Shown: in pieces, positions 34,869 through 47,395 of the stretch
Numbering within the stretch: the first letter of the stretch is position 1
Layout of the letters: each line of letters opens with the position of its first letter
NCBI GenBank assembly: GCA_039707655.1
Contig: CM077665.1
Location: 307,086,486-307,150,485, forward strand
Origin: Elymus sibiricus
Lineage: Eukaryota; Streptophyta; Magnoliopsida; Poales; Poaceae
Length of the DNA: 64,000 bases
Direction of reading: 5' to 3'
Made by a program: the position numbers and the translations under genes
The notes under the pieces: generated by a model
Told to the model about the DNA's origin: nothing
The model's input: only the letters and a program-made list of their open reading frames with translations
The model's database searches: none

Positions 34869-37516
34869 GCATCCCCAAGCTTAATTCCTACTCGTCCTCG
34901 AGTAGGTAAATGATAAAAACAGATTTTTTGATGTGGAATGCTGCCTAACATGTTCATCACATTCTTTTCTTTTGTATAGCATGGACATTTGGACTTATAA
35001 TGATTCAAAGCAATAGTCTAGTTTTAACATAATGACTTCAATACTCAAGCATGTCAACAAGCAACCATGTCTTTCAAAATATCAACACTAAAGAAAGTTA
35101 TCCCTAGCCCACCATGCTCAATCATTGATCCATTCATGAAACACACTCAAATATTAACTACACCCAATGCTCAAGTATGATCATAGTGCCCCCTAGTTGG
35201 TGCTTTATAAGAGAAGATGGAGACTCAAATAAAAATAAAAATTGCATAAAGTAAATAGATAGGCCCTTCGCAGATGGAAGTAGGGATTTGTAGAGGTGCC
35301 AGAGCTTAAAGTTTAAATTTAGAGAGAGAAAATATTTTGAGTGGCATGCCTATCCTGTCAACGTAAACGACAAAGTAGTTCACAATACTTTCCATGCTAG
35401 ATATATCATAGGCGGTTCCCAAACATAAAGTAAAGTTTATTCCTTTTTCCACCATTCTTTCACAATACATGGCTGGCCATATCCACGGTTGCCTTCCATA
35501 CCAACACTTTCCAAGGAATTTATTATTTGACAACATAAGTATTTTTTTCATTTCGGGACTGGGCATCCCTATTACCGCCGTACTCTCGTGCAATGACAAG
35601 TGAATAAACACTCATCTTGAGAATAACACGTCTAGCATGGAAAAATATTGGATTCCCCCTACCGTTTCATGAGCGGTACAAGCACACAAAAAGGAAATTT
35701 ATTTTGAAAAGTAGAGATGGCACATACAAATTTGCTTAGAACGGCATGGAAATGCCGCATATAGGTAGGTATGGTGGACTCATAAGGCAAAACTGGGTTT
35801 AAGGATTTTGGATGCACAAGTATTATTTCTACTTAGTACAAGTGGAGGCTAGCAAATAGATTGAGAAGCAACCAACCAAGAAACAAAAATTCACATAAGC
35901 GAGCATTGAGCATAACTAACACCGAATAATGCACCATAAGTAGGATGTAATTTCATTGCATAACTATTGACTTTCGTACTTGCATAGGGAATCACAAACC
36001 TTAACACCAATATTCCTAGTAAAGCATGATTACTCACCAACATGACTCACATATCACTATCATCATGTCTCAAAACTATTACAAGGAATCAAGTTTAATT
36101 TGCCCAATGATCTTCATGAATTTTTTTATTATATCCTCCTTGAATATCTATCACTTTGGGACTAGCTTCATATATTTCCATTGCTTTTGACAAGCTCAAA
36201 CAAATTTAAGTGAAGACCATGAGCATAGAGATTTCATCTCTCAAAATAGTATAAGTGAAGCATGATAGGATTTCTTCAAAATTTACTAACTCTCAAATTA
36301 ATCTAAGTGAAGCATGAGAGTGTTTCTTCAAAATTTACTAACTCTCAAATTAATCTGAGTGAAGCATGAGAGTGTTTCTTAAAAAGTTTCCAAGCACACC
36401 GTGCTCAAAAAGATATAAGTGAAGCACTAGAGCAATTCCATAGCTCAAAAAGTTTAAGTGAAGCATATAGAGCAATTCTAACAAATCTTAGCATAATTTT
36501 GTCTCTCTCAAATAGGTGTGTACAGCAAGGATACTGGTGACAAACTAAAAAGCAAAGCAAGCAAAGACTCAAATGATACAAGACGCTACAAGAAAAACTC
36601 ATGATATGTGACGAATAAAAATATAGCTCCAAGTAAAATACCGATGGTCGTTAGAAGAAAGAGGGGATGCCACTCGGGGCATCCCCAAGCTTAGTTGCTT
36701 GTTTCTCTTTGGATATATCTTGGGGGTGCTGTAGCATCCCCAAGCTTAGGCTCTTTTCACTCCTTATTCCTTCATCCATCGTGATCTCACCCAAAACTTG
36801 AAAACTTCAATCACACAAAACTCAACAAAACCTTCGTGAGATCCGTTAGTATAATAAAGCAAATCACCACTTTAAGTACTGTTGCAAACCCATTAAAATT
36901 TTATTATTGCATTATACCTACTGTATTTTAACTTTACCATGGCTCATACCCTTCAGTACAACCCATAGATTCATCAAAACAAGCACACAATGCAACAAAA
37001 ACAGAATCTGTCTTAAACAGAACAGTCTGAAGTAATATGTACTCTAACCATACTTATGTAACTCTAAAAATTCTGAAAAATTAGGACAACGTAAATAATT
37101 TGTTATATAAATACTATGTTAAAATTTCAGCTCAATATCACGCTCCAGTAAAAAATGAAAATTCGCACGCTGGAGGCAAAGTTTCTGTTTCAGATTCAGC
37201 ATTGTTTCTACTCATCTTATGAATCATCCTAAAGGCTTTACTTGGCACAAACACTAAATAAAACATAAAACCACAATCATAACAGAGTCATAATTGTGTC
37301 AACACTAAAACACAAAAAGAAAAAGATGAAAATAAATTTATTCATTGGGTTGCCTCCCAACAAGCGCTATCGTTTTACGCCCCTAGCTAGGCACAACGCA
37401 TAGATTCAAGTATTGTCATCTTTGGTTTTTGCTCCATAGGATGCTCTCATGATTGATTCATATGGTGGCTTAATTCTTGTTCTAGGGTAGTGTTTCATAC
37501 CCTTTCTTAGTGGAAA
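34869..37516 (-). other. Non-coding 3' interior of Sabrina-like element
   Basis: 2.6 kb without supported frames where pol would lie in a complete element. It begins CATCCCCAAGCTTAATTCC, and CATCCCCAAGCTTAG recurs near 36681 and 36738. The start (34869 on) matches 60716-61070. Confidence 0.6.
36251..36390 (-). repeat. 52-bp tandem repeat, about 2.7 units
   Basis: Units starting AAGTGAAGCATGA at 36253, 36305 and 36357 (last GAGTGAAGC), each with TTTCTTCAAAATTTACTAAC. Confidence 0.8.
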
Positions 37517-38047
37517 CTAAAATCTAATATTGCCTTCTTTCATATCAATAACGGCACCTATAGTGCATAAGAACGGTCTACCAAGTATAATGGGACAAGA
37601 CGGATTGTAATCAATATCAAGAATGATAAAATCTATGGGCACATAGTTCCTATTTGCAATAATAAGAACATCATTAATTCTTCCCAAAGGCTTTTTAATA
37701 GTAGAATCCGCCAAGTGCAAATTAAGAGAACATTCTTCAATATTGGTGAGACTAAGCACATCACATAAAGATTTCGGAATCGTGGAAACACTAGCACCCA
37801 AATCACATAAAGCAAAGCAATCATAATTTTTAATATTGACCTTAATGGTAGGTTCCCACTCATCATGTAATTTTCTAGGAATAGAAATCTCCAACTCCAA
37901 CTTTTCTGCAAAAGATTTCATCATGGCATCAACGATATGTTTAGTAAAAGCTTTATTTTGTTCATAAGCATGGGGTGAATTCAACATGGATTGCATCAAA
38001 GAAATACATTTAATCAAAGAGCAACTTTCATAATTAAAGTCTTGCAA
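37517..38047 (-). pseudogene. Retroviral-type aspartic protease fragment of gypsy element
   Basis: A 176-codon open frame. The active-site motif reads CDLGASVSTIP (D-L-G, the variant common in plant gypsy elements, in place of D-T-G), and the flap/exit motif IILGRPFL follows about 75 residues later. The protease would cut Gag-Pol into working proteins. The frame starts inside a gag remnant after a frameshift near 38040 and ends in a stop where reverse transcriptase should begin, so this is a fragment of a larger polyprotein. Domain call is confident; the product is unlikely to be functional. Confidence 0.75.
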
Positions 38048-38556
38048 TCCAAAATAGTGGGCACATCACTAGTTAAAGTTTTGACCTCTTCAAACCCACT
38101 TTCATTAATTTTTTCATCAAGATTTTCACCCTCCAAATTATTGGGATACCTTCTAGCTAAAGTTGACTCTACTTCAGTCCCTTTATCATAAATTTTAATA
38201 TTACTAAACAAGGAATAAATAGAAGAAACACCAATCACTTTAAGATCTTCATCATTTTTATCCTCTAGAGAGATTGGTTTAGCAGCCATTTAATTTATTA
38301 AAGTGGCTTGTGCATAGGAAATTTTACCAAGCAGATTTTTAGCATGAGCATACTTAGATTGGAGATTAGAAACTTCTCTACTAGTATCATCGAGTTGTTT
38401 CGTTATGGCATCTAGTACGGTAGAGTGTTCTTTAAGCTCCTCGATAAAATACTTATTATGCTCAAATTGTGTGGTCATATATTCCTTAGTACTTTTCTCA
38501 ATTTCAAGCAAAATATTGGGGTAAGAAACATCATTATACTTTTGTTTAGGCATCAT
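38014..38556 (-). pseudogene. gag remnants of Sabrina-like element
   Basis: Starting at the ATG at 38556, 38553-38290 encodes MPKQKYNDVSYPN and a lysine/glutamate-rich coil. It stops with TAA at 38290-38292 and, in the same frame, reopens at once with ATG at 38289. This second part, to 38014, includes YSLFSNIKI and GTEVESTLARRYP. The 62663 gag has the similar SLFSNVKI and GTEVESTLARR. The central capsid region found in the 62663 copy is missing, so an internal deletion removed most of gag. The frame then shifts to the protease frame at about 38040. Confidence 0.65.
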
Positions 38557-38782
38557 GACTACGCAAACAAGATTGCAACCAAGCAAGAGATCCGACGAGA
38601 AAGAGGCAAATGAAAAAGAGGGCGAATAAAACAGGAAATTTGGTGAAGTGGGGGAGAGGAAAACGAGAGGCAAATGGCAAATAATGTAATTGCAAGGAGA
38701 TGAGATTTGTGATTAGGAACCTGGTAGATGATGATGGTGTCTCCTCGGTGCCAGAGATAGGCACGTAGAAGAGACCGCTTCC

Positions 38783-38800
38783 TCCCCGGCAGCTGCACCA
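38783..38800 (-). other. Decayed tRNA-Asp-type primer-binding site
   Basis: The minus strand reads TGGTGCAGCTGCCGGGGA, a mutated form of TGGCGCCGTTGCCGGGGA. It lies ten bases from the 5' LTR end. Confidence 0.65.
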
Positions 38801-38810
38801 TAAATTCCTT

Positions 38811-40385
38811 TGACGTGTCTTGAGACTGCGTCGGTATTTCCCCAAAGAGGAAGGGATGATGCATCACAGCGATGGTAAGTATTTCACTCAGTTATGAAAC
38901 CTAGGTATCGAACTAGTAGGAGGATCACCAACACTACGTAAACAACACCTGCACACAAAGAACAAATACTTGCAACCCGACGCGAAAGAGAGGTTGTCAA
39001 TCTCTCTACGGTAAAAAGATAGATTAGGATATGATAGATTGGATAGATAGATCTCTCAAGAACACAAAATAAAATAGGCAAATAAAAAGTGCAGCAAGAT
39101 ATTTTTGGGTTTTTGGAATAATAGATCTGAAAACAAAAGTGACAAAAAGATAGATCGGAAAGCAATATGTTGGAAAAGTAGACCCGGGGGCCGTAGGTTT
39201 CACTAGTGGCTTCTCTCATGAGTATAGCACATGGTGGGTGAACAAATTACTGTTGGGCAATTGATAGACGATCAAATAATCATAACGATATCCAAGGAAA
39301 TGATCATTATATAGGCATCACGTCCAAGATTAGTAGACCAAAACGATTCTGCATCTACTACTATTACTCCACACATCGACCGCTATCCAGCATGCATCTA
39401 GTGTATTAACTTCATGGAAAAACGAAGTAATGCAATAAGAACGATGACATGATGTAGACAAGATCTATAAATGTAGGAATAGACCCCATCTTGTTATCCT
39501 TAATAGCAACGATACATGCGTGCCTCGCTGCCCCTTCTGTCACTGGGAAAGGACACCGCAAGATCGAACCCATCACAAAGCACCTCTTCCCATGGCAAGA
39601 CAAATCGATCTAGTTGGCCTAACTAAACCAAAGATTCAAAGAAGAAATACGAGGCTATAAGTAATCATGCATATAAGAGATCAAAGAAGACTCAAATAAT
39701 ATTCATGGATAGAAACTGATCGTGAACTCAAAATTCATCGGATCCCAACAAACACACCGCAAAAGTTTACATCAAATAGATCTCCAAGAGACCATTGTAT
39801 TGAGAATCAAAAGAGAGAGAGAAAGCCATCTAGTTATTGCCTACAGACCCGTAGGTCTATGGTGGACTACTCACACATCATCGGAAAGGCACCAATGAGG
39901 ATGATGAACCCCTCCATGATGGTGTTAGATTGGATCTCGTGGTTCTGGAACTTGCGGCGACTGGATGTGTTTTTCGTCGACTCCCCTAGGGTTTCTGGAA
40001 TATTTGGGAATTTATAGGCATCTGAGGTGGTGGAGGGGACTCCCGAGGCGGCCACAACCCATCAGGGCGCGCCCGGGGCCCTTGACGCGCCCTGGTGGGT
40101 TGTGGGCGGCCTGGGCTCCCTCCTGGCACTTCTTTGGCCCACTGGCCTTCTTCTGGTCCAAAAAAATTCTCCAAAAAGTTTCGTCGCGATTGGACTCTGT
40201 TTGGAACTGATATTCTGCGAAGTAAAAAACAAGCAAAAAATAGCAACTGGCACTTTGGAACTATGTCAATAGGTTAGTCCCAAAAAATGATATAAAGTTG
40301 CTATAAAATGATTGTAAAACATCCAAGAATGATAATATAACAGCATGGAACAAGCAAAAATTATAGATACATTGGAGACGTATCT
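38811..40385 (-). repeat. 5' LTR of Sabrina-like element, 1575 bp
   Basis: Starts TGACGTGTC on plus and ends GACGTATCT (normally TATCA). A TATAAA box lies on minus at 40011-40016. It differs from the other LTR more than the Angela LTRs differ from each other: about ten changes in the first 130 bases. Confidence 0.85.
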
Positions 40386-40390
40386 CATAC

Positions 40391-41931
40391 ATTGTCTCTT
40401 GGACTAATAGTTCTATCTAGTTTATTTCAGGTTTAGTCCAGAGAGAGGATTGGCTAAAAGATTGTGTGGAGAACCTCCCCAAGGAAAGGAAGGAATAGGA
40501 CTGGCCATGCTTCAAGATCAAGGACTCTACATTTTACATTTCGTGAGAAATTACTTTGAGTCCATAGGAAAGCCAATACTATCAAAAGGGGATGAGGTAA
40601 ATATGATGATCTGGTTGCTCAAGTGCTTAGATGTAGCCACCAAAAATACTCACCCACTTTCCCACACATATCCTTTGTCCAAAGCCTAAAGTAAAAATTT
40701 GGTGACACCAAAATTCCCATTCGGACTCACCGAGTTTATCCAAGACAGAAGCCAAACCAAACCCTAGCATCTCGGTACCACCAGCTTTTCTTTCAGTGCC
40801 ACCGAAAACAGTGACCAACTTCCTGGTTAGACATTTTCTAGATTAGGCCCCACCGCGTTCTGAGAATCGGTCTCACCGAGAAGTTGGACAAACTTTCTGT
40901 TAGCCCATTTGTTGAAATCGGTCCCACCGAGTTTGAGGAATCGGTCTCACCGAGATTTGGTAACTGCCTAGGTCACCCATATCGGTACCACCGAGATTCA
41001 TATATCAGTCTCAACGAAAACGCCAAAGTTGCCACATCTTGAATGAGTCGGTGCCACCGAGTTTCACTTCGGTTTCACCGAGTTGGCCAATAATGTTGTA
41101 ACGGTTGGATTTTTGGAGAAGCCTATATATACCCCTCCACCACCACTCACTCGCAAGAGAAGCACTCAGAACATACACCCACTTGCCATATCCAATTTTC
41201 TGAGAGAGAACCACCTACCCTTGTGTTGAAGTCAAGATCATCCACTCCAACCATATGGATCTTGATTTCTAGCCTCCCCAAGTTGCTTTCCATCCAATCA
41301 ATCTCTTCTACCCATGCCAAACCTATGAGAGAGTGATTGAGTGTTGAGGAGACTATCTTTTGAAGCACAAGAGCAAGGAGTTCATCATACTACCACATCT
41401 ATTACCTTTTGGAGGGTGGTGCCTCCTAGATTGGTTAGGTGTCGCTTGGGAGCCTCCTTCTTCGTGATTGTGGAGTTGAACCAAGAGTTTGTAAGGGCAA
41501 GGAGATCGCCTACTTCGTGAAGATCTACCCCGAGTAAGGCTAGTCCTCCATGGACGTAGGCCATCATGGAATAGACGAGGTTGCTACTTCGTGGACCCTT
41601 CGTGGGTGGAGCCCTCCGTGGACTCTCACGGCCGTTACCCTCCGTGGGTTGAAGTCTCCATAAATGTGGGCGTACGATACCACCACCTATCGGAACCACC
41701 GGGAAAATCTTCGTGTCTCCAAATTGCGTTTGATCTTCCTATCTCTACTCTCTTACATATGCTTGTCTTTACTTTCCGCTGCCATACATGTTGCCTAGCA
41801 TGTGTAGTGTGCACTAGACTTGTTAGAATTGCTAAAATCTGCCAACAAATTAACTTGGGAAAAGGTTAGGTATTTAATTTTTCAAGTAGTCTATTCACCC
41901 CCCTCTAGACATCCCTTCTAGTGATCCCTCA
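40391..41931 (+). repeat. Maximus-like 5' LTR, main part
   Basis: Continues the LTR broken at 33174 and ends GATCCCTCA, two bases before the primer site. 40860-41090 is rich in CACCGAGTTT and CGGT(C/A)CCACCGAG repeats. Confidence 0.8.
41124..41131 (+). promoter_or_regulatory. TATA box of Maximus-like LTR
   Basis: TATATATA followed by CCCCTCCACC, about 800 bases before the LTR end. Likely LTR promoter by position and context. Its LTR is now split upstream by a 7.2 kb insertion. Confidence 0.55.
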
Positions 41932-41933
41932 AT

Positions 41934-41945
41934 TGGTATCAGAGC
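41934..41945 (+). other. Primer-binding site, initiator tRNA-Met
   Basis: TGGTATCAGAGC two bases after the LTR end. Confidence 0.9.
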
Positions 41946-41986
41946 TTAGGTCTCCAAAGCTTCTGTTTTATCACCGTTGGACGAAG

Positions 41987-42694
41987 ATGGATGTGTCTAG
42001 TTTGGGGAGTCTTAGTTATAGAGTGCCCATTCTCAATGGGTAGTACTATAGTCAATGGAAATATGAGATGCTTGAGTTATTCAATGAATTCCATTTGAGC
42101 AAGCGTGTTAAGGACCTCTATGTAACTCCCATTGATCCTTTACATCCCACACACGAAGAGGAAATTGATATGCTTCGTAATCTTAGAACTGTTAATCTTA
42201 TCAGTAGAGGATTGCCTAGAATTGAGTTTGATCAAATGAAGAATTTCGAATGTGCATATACTTTGTGGAATGATTTGGAGAAACGATATCCAAATTATTC
42301 ATTGAGTAATCTTGATGAAATTCTTCATAAATCTATTGCTTTTCACAAAATGATGCCTAGTGATCCTAAGTTTGATGATTATCTATTTGAGCTTAGAGAC
42401 CTCATGTGTGCTAAAGGAGATGTCATAACTATCAACAACATCATTGTTGAAGCCATTCGCATTCATAATCTTGAACATTGTCATGATCAAAACTCTAACA
42501 AATCTCTTGTTTCTTATGACGAGGATTTCCCACTTGATGATGACAATGTGGAACATGGCTACTATGATGAAGATGAGTTGTTTGACATCGATTATGAGAA
42601 GACTATGAAGAATCTAAGTCTCATGGCAAACTTCAAGGATTACATGTCCGGAGAAAAAAGTGGATTCTCGACAGTGGATGCACCGATCATATGA
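41987..42694 (+). pseudogene. Copia gag with premature stop and lost zinc knuckle
   Basis: The natural ATG at 41987 is followed, after 18 codons, by an in-frame TAG at 42041-42043. The same frame then stays open to 42694, and the longest ATG-started piece is 42068-42694 (208 codons). It has the Copia gag core (an FECAYTLWNDLEKRY stretch and an FDDYLFELRD stretch). The CCHC knuckle expected before the protease is absent. The frame ends inside the protease active-site codons of the pol frame, so a deletion fused gag to pol out of frame. Gag would package element RNA; this copy cannot make a full one. Confidence 0.8.
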
Positions 42695-45600
42695 CCGGAG
42701 ATAGAGACGTGTTTCTAGAGATCACACCAAACCATGGACCGCGAAGGTATGTGACTTTTGGAGACAACTCCAAGGGTAAGGTACTTGGTCTCGGTAAGGT
42801 GGCCACATCTCATGATAGTTCTATTCAAAATGTCATGCTTGTTGAATCCCTTGGCTACAATCTTGTTTCCGTATCTAGACTTGCCGACTTCGGTTTTAAT
42901 GTCCTATTTACCAAAGTAGATTGCCAAGTGTTTCGTCAAGACAATCATAGCATGGTCTTTACCGGTTTCCGTAGAGGTTATCTATACATTGTTGATTTCA
43001 CTAAGAGATCCAAGCCTCGCACTTTTCTTATTGCAAAATCTTCTAAAGGTTGGCTTTGGCATAGAAGACTAGGACATGTTGGTATGCGTAATCTAGACAA
43101 GCTCATCAAAGGTGATCATATACTTGGTGTTAAAGATGTTATCTTTGACAAAGATAGACTTTGTAGTGCTTGTCAAGTTGGTAAGCAAGTAGGTGGAAGT
43201 CATCCCGTAAAGAATATCATGACTACTAGGAGACCACTCGAGTTGCTTCATATGGATCTTTTTGGTCCCAATGCTTACAAGAGCCTCAGTGGAAATTCCT
43301 TTGGTCTAGTTATAGTTGATGATTTTTCCATATTCACGTGGGTATTCTTTCTTGATGATAAGTCGCAGGTGCAAAAGATCTTTAAGAACTTCGCTCGCAA
43401 AGTGCAAAATCAATTTGAAGTGAAGATCAAGAAAGTTCGGAGCGACAATGGATCGGAGTTCAAGAACACAAATGTGGATTCCTTTCTTGAAGAACAAGGG
43501 ATTTCACATGAGTTCTTGGCTACGTACACGCCTCAACAAAATGGAGTTGTTGAGAGGAAGAATCGGACTCTTATAGAGATGGCTAAAATGATGCTCGACG
43601 AATACAAGACGCCAAGACACTTTTGGGCGAAAGCCGTGGAAACAACTTGTCATGCTACGAACCGACTCTACCTTCACAAGCTTCTCAGTAAAACGACATA
43701 TGAGCTACTCACAGATAACAAGCCCCAAGTTGGATACTTTCGAGTATTCGGCTCCAAGTGTTACATTCTTGATAAGCATCGTCGTTCTAAATTTGCTCCT
43801 AAATCTCATGAAGGTTTCCTACTCGGTTACGGATCAAACTCTCACACTTACCGTGTCTACAACAACTTCACTCGAAAAGTTGAAGAGACGGTAGATGTGA
43901 AGTTTGATGAATCTAATGGTTCGCAAGTCGAACAATTGCCAAATGATGTAGGAGATAAGGAACCTTCGGAAGCTATCCAAGACTTGTCCATCGGCAAGAT
44001 TCGTCCCATGGAGGTGAAGGAAAGTACTTCATCGACCCAAGTGGAAGCCCCTACTTCACGTCAAGGTGAACTTCAACACGACATGGAGGCATCCACAAGC
44101 GGAACACGACAAGATGAAGAGGAGGAAGAAGTTCATCATGAAGATCCACTACAACCACCTTCACTACCACCTCAAGGCAACGACACCTTCAAAAACAATG
44201 AAGAAGAAGATGATGAAGAAGAATCTCCACCGACCAGCAAGCAAAAGCTACCCCGATTTCGAGCAAGAGTGAACAAAAATCATCCTGATCAAATCTTCAG
44301 TGACATACAAACCGGGAGAATTGCTCGCTCTAAAACTCGATTAGCTAAGTTTTGTGAGCATTATTCATTCATCTCTAGTATTGAGCCTTTGAAGGTAGAA
44401 GAAGCTCTTCAGGAACCGGATTGGGTGAATCCTATGCACGAGGAGCTACACAACTTCGAGAGGAACGAAGTGTGGACACTAGTGGAGAAGCCCAAGGATG
44501 AGCAAAACATCATCGGAACCAAATGGGTGTTTCGGAACAAACACGACGAAGACGGTCAAGTCGTACACAAGAAGGCGCGTCTCGTGGCTCAAGGCTACAC
44601 CCAAATCGAAGGTATGGACTACGGTGAGACCTATGCCCCTGTTGCTAGACTTGAAGCTATCCGCATTCTTCTTACTTATGCTAATCACCATGATATCACA
44701 CTTTATCAAATGGATATTAAAAGTGCATTTTTAAATGGTGAGATTGAGGAAGAAGTCTATGTTAAACAACCCCCTGGTTTTGTAAACCCTAAGAAACCTA
44801 ATCACGTTTACAAGCTTCGTAAAGCTCTTTATGGACTTAAGCAAGCCCCACGTGCTTGGTATAAATGCTTAACGAAGTTTCTCATTGAAAAGGGTTTTGA
44901 AATTGGTAAAATTGACGCAACCTTATTCACAAAGAGAGTTGATGGTGAATTATTTGTGTGCCGAATTTATGTGGATGATATTATCTTTGGATCTACTATC
45001 CCACAATTTAGTGAAAGATTTGGAAGGTTGATGTCCGAGAAGTATGAGATGTCCATGATGTGTGAGCTGGAATTTTTCCTTGGTTTGCAAATCAAGCAAA
45101 CGAGAGAAGGAACTTTCATCTCTCAAACCAAGTACACCAAGGACTTGATCAAGAAGTTCAACATGCAAGAGTGTAAAGGTATGAAAAATCCTATGCCTAC
45201 TAGTGGACATGTTGACCTCACCAAGGAGGACAAACCGGTTGATCAAAAGGTTTATCGATCAATGATTTGTTCATTGCTATATCTATGTGCCTCACGTCCC
45301 GACATTATGCTTAGTGTGTGCATGTGCATTAGATATCAAGCCGCTCCTAAAGAGTGTCATCTTAAGGTCGTGAAAAGAATTGTGAGATACTTGATACAAA
45401 CACCAAACTTTGGCATATGGTATCCCAAGGGATCTTCTTTTAACCTTGTTGGCTATTCCGACTCGGATTATGCCGGAGATAAGGTTGATAGAAAATCCAC
45501 CTCGGGTAAATGTCAATTTCTTGGTAGATCTATTATGTCTTGGTCATCCAAGAAACAAAACTCGGTATCTCTATCTACCACCAAAGCGAAATACATTGCC

Positions 45601-45921
45601 ACTGGATCATGTTGTGCTCAATTGCTATGGATGACTCAAACTCTTAAGGATTATGGAATCCATGTGAGACATGTTCCATTGTTGTGTGACCCTGAGAGTG
45701 CTATTAAGATTGCTCATAATCCCGTGAAACATTCTCTAACTAAACATATTCAAGTTCGTCATCATTTCATTCATGATCATGTTGCCAAAGGGGACATTAA
45801 TTTCAAACATGTTTGCACCAACAAGCAATTGGCCGATATCTTTACCAAGCCACTTGCTGAGAAAGTGTTTTGTCACTTGAGGAGTGAGTTGAACATCATT
45901 GATGCTTCAAACTTGAGCTAG
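42691..45921 (+). CDS. Maximus-like Copia pol frame (1076 codons): integrase, RT, RNase H
   Basis: The frame is open from 42598, and the protease motif [13 protein letters not shown] spans 42661-42699, so the ATG at 42691 is internal, not a true start. Integrase has HRRLGH and CSACQVGK, then catalytic D189, D252 and E288 (35 residues between the last two). A glutamate/serine-rich spacer follows. Reverse transcriptase has [10 protein letters not shown] and YVDD (760-763). RNase H has GYSDSDYAG, but the conserved AEY reads AKY (K967), losing the active-site glutamate. No stop interrupts 3.2 kb, yet gag is broken, most of the protease lies outside the ATG-started part, and RNase H is damaged. 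Probably defective despite the long frame. It could still supply integrase or RT fragments. Confidence 0.85.
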   Translation: MTGDRDVFLEITPNHGPRRYVTFGDNSKGKVLGLGKVATSHDSSIQNVMLVESLGYNLVSVSRLADFGFNVLFTKVDCQVFRQDNHSMVFTGFRRGYLYIVDFTKRSKPRTFLIAKSSKGWLWHRRLGHVGMRNLDKLIKGDHILGVKDVIFDKDRLCSACQVGKQVGGSHPVKNIMTTRRPLELLHMDLFGPNAYKSLSGNSFGLVIVDDFSIFTWVFFLDDKSQVQKIFKNFARKVQNQFEVKIKKVRSDNGSEFKNTNVDSFLEEQGISHEFLATYTPQQNGVVERKNRTLIEMAKMMLDEYKTPRHFWAKAVETTCHATNRLYLHKLLSKTTYELLTDNKPQVGYFRVFGSKCYILDKHRRSKFAPKSHEGFLLGYGSNSHTYRVYNNFTRKVEETVDVKFDESNGSQVEQLPNDVGDKEPSEAIQDLSIGKIRPMEVKESTSSTQVEAPTSRQGELQHDMEASTSGTRQDEEEEEVHHEDPLQPPSLPPQGNDTFKNNEEEDDEEESPPTSKQKLPRFRARVNKNHPDQIFSDIQTGRIARSKTRLAKFCEHYSFISSIEPLKVEEALQEPDWVNPMHEELHNFERNEVWTLVEKPKDEQNIIGTKWVFRNKHDEDGQVVHKKARLVAQGYTQIEGMDYGETYAPVARLEAIRILLTYANHHDITLYQMDIKSAFLNGEIEEEVYVKQPPGFVNPKKPNHVYKLRKALYGLKQAPRAWYKCLTKFLIEKGFEIGKIDATLFTKRVDGELFVCRIYVDDIIFGSTIPQFSERFGRLMSEKYEMSMMCELEFFLGLQIKQTREGTFISQTKYTKDLIKKFNMQECKGMKNPMPTSGHVDLTKEDKPVDQKVYRSMICSLLYLCASRPDIMLSVCMCIRYQAAPKECHLKVVKRIVRYLIQTPNFGIWYPKGSSFNLVGYSDSDYAGDKVDRKSTSGKCQFLGRSIMSWSSKKQNSVSLSTTKAKYIATGSCCAQLLWMTQTLKDYGIHVRHVPLLCDPESAIKIAHNPVKHSLTKHIQVRHHFIHDHVAKGDINFKHVCTNKQLADIFTKPLAEKVFCHLRSELNIIDASNLS

Positions 45922-46496
45922 ACTCACTCGGATGCATGCAAGGGCATGAGCTTACATGACTATTCCATGTTACACTTGATATGACACTACCTTATATCTT
46001 GGAAATCTATGCTCCCTTGTATTGCATCTAACCTTTTGTAGGTACTTGGAAGAACTACACTCCACAAGATTGCAATCAACTCATATCACAAGCAATCTTG
46101 TCATGGCCAAGTATCCACAACCCTTCTTTGATGATGGAAGGAAGAAGACAACACAAACTATATCCTTGACTTACATATGATGAAAATTTCGCTCTTGTCA
46201 TTTGGATATATCTTCTTCTTCCTTGCATGACTAACCCATATAGGTGAAAAGAGAACCAAAACGATTATGTATAGCTCCCAGCACAAGATGATCTTCATCA
46301 ACTTCGAGCATCCAAAAGAAGATCTCCTACATGCTACGTCATCAACATCACTCAAAGGTATGCGATAATATCCTTGAAATAGCTTTACTCCAAGATATGA
46401 GATAAAGCAACTCAAGTGATATGAAAACGTTAAAATGCTTAATCGAAAAAAGGCAACCCATTTTGAGCTTAACGTAGAGTATGACCTATGATCAAG
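45922..46496 (+). other. 3' untranslated interior of Maximus-like element
   Basis: Follows the pol stop. No polypurine tract or LTR is seen before the change of sequence character at about 46497. No gene. Confidence 0.55.
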
Positions 46497-47170
46497 CACT
46501 GGCGCAACAACGTGCTATACAAACGGTTTTTAACCCCTTTCCGCGGCGTAGTTTTAAACCATCGCCTTGCATGTGTGGGCGATAGGGGGGTCCATCCCAC
46601 ACGACACGGAAAACCCGTCGGCGATGGTGGCCAACGAACGCAAACGTTTGGCAAAGGTAAGCGTATGGAATGTCCGCATCTATCACAAACGAGAGTCACC
46701 GGTCAACTGTTTGAGATATGGCATCCTTCCCATACGGCCCATCCTTGGAACTCGTGTGAGATCACACTAACATCGCATGCGCTATTCTATAGTGCACCGT
46801 TTACGATGTGTGCCGAATCACAAACAGTTCATAATTGCAAAGCGTGTATGATAAGGAGACATTCACACACATTTTGTCCTACCGCGTCGTTTGTGATATA
46901 CCAAGATTCCCAAACACTCCAACAGTCATACTAGTGTCGGATGCATACGACATAACAAATAGTTAAACATTATAAATCGTGTATGATAAGGAGTCTGTCA
47001 AAAAACATTTAGGCCTGCTTAACCATTTCTGATATTGTCTAACATCAGACACGGTTTGCTGACGACAATCGTGTGCATTGTCGTACACAGTTTCTCTCTC
47101 TGAAACGTGTCGAATCATGAGGTATATCACACACGTTCTGCTTTACAAACCGTGTGCGACGTAATGACCT
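46497..47170. mobile_element. Putative DNA-transposon end with CGTGTG-type subterminal repeats
   Basis: Starts CACTGGCGCAACAACG at the point where Copia sequence stops. CGTGTATGATAAGGAG occurs at 46843-46858 and 46978-46993, and shorter relatives (CCGTGTGCGACG near 47151, CACACACGTT, ACACGGTTT) are scattered on both strands. CACTG ends and dense short subterminal repeats fit a CACTA-type element. I could not find a matching CAGTG end, so the class is tentative. Confidence 0.4.
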
Positions 47171-47395
47171 GCGGAGCTTATTTTTCCGCTATTTTAATCG
47201 CCACAATTAAAAATTCTATAGGATTTGAATTTGATAGTAGGTTATAACATTTTTCATATCCATCCTATATAGACATAGGTTCAACAACCAATGCATTATT
47301 CCATTCACAGGTACATATGTTCAAGAATTACATCAAGAAATAATAATTACATTAGGACCAAATAAATAATGATGAACCACGGTTGCATACTTGTA

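Larger units (their letters stand above)
33175..40385 (-). mobile_element. Sabrina/WHAM-like gypsy retrotransposon, duplication CATAC
   Basis: CATAC occurs at 33170-33174 and 40386-40390. The LTRs read on the minus strand: 3' LTR 33175-34868 and 5' LTR 38811-40385, starting near TGATACGTCTCC (here mutated at the outer right end) and ending ACGTCA. The interior of 3.9 kb holds remnants of gag and protease, with no integrase, reverse transcriptase or RNase H, so the copy is non-autonomous. The name Sabrina/WHAM is recalled from LTR wording and is less certain than the superfamily. Confidence 0.85.
33125..46496 (+). mobile_element. Maximus-like (Sirevirus) Copia retrotransposon, 3' end missing
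   Basis: The 5' LTR starts TGAAAGCACATATGCTCCC at 33125. It is split by the Sabrina-like element after 33174, resumes at 40391 and ends at 41931, giving about 1591 bp. A tRNA-Met primer site, broken gag and an open pol frame follow. No 3' LTR follows; the sequence switches to DNA-transposon-like repeats at about 46497. CCATC at 33120-33124 is the expected left target duplication. Confidence 0.8.
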
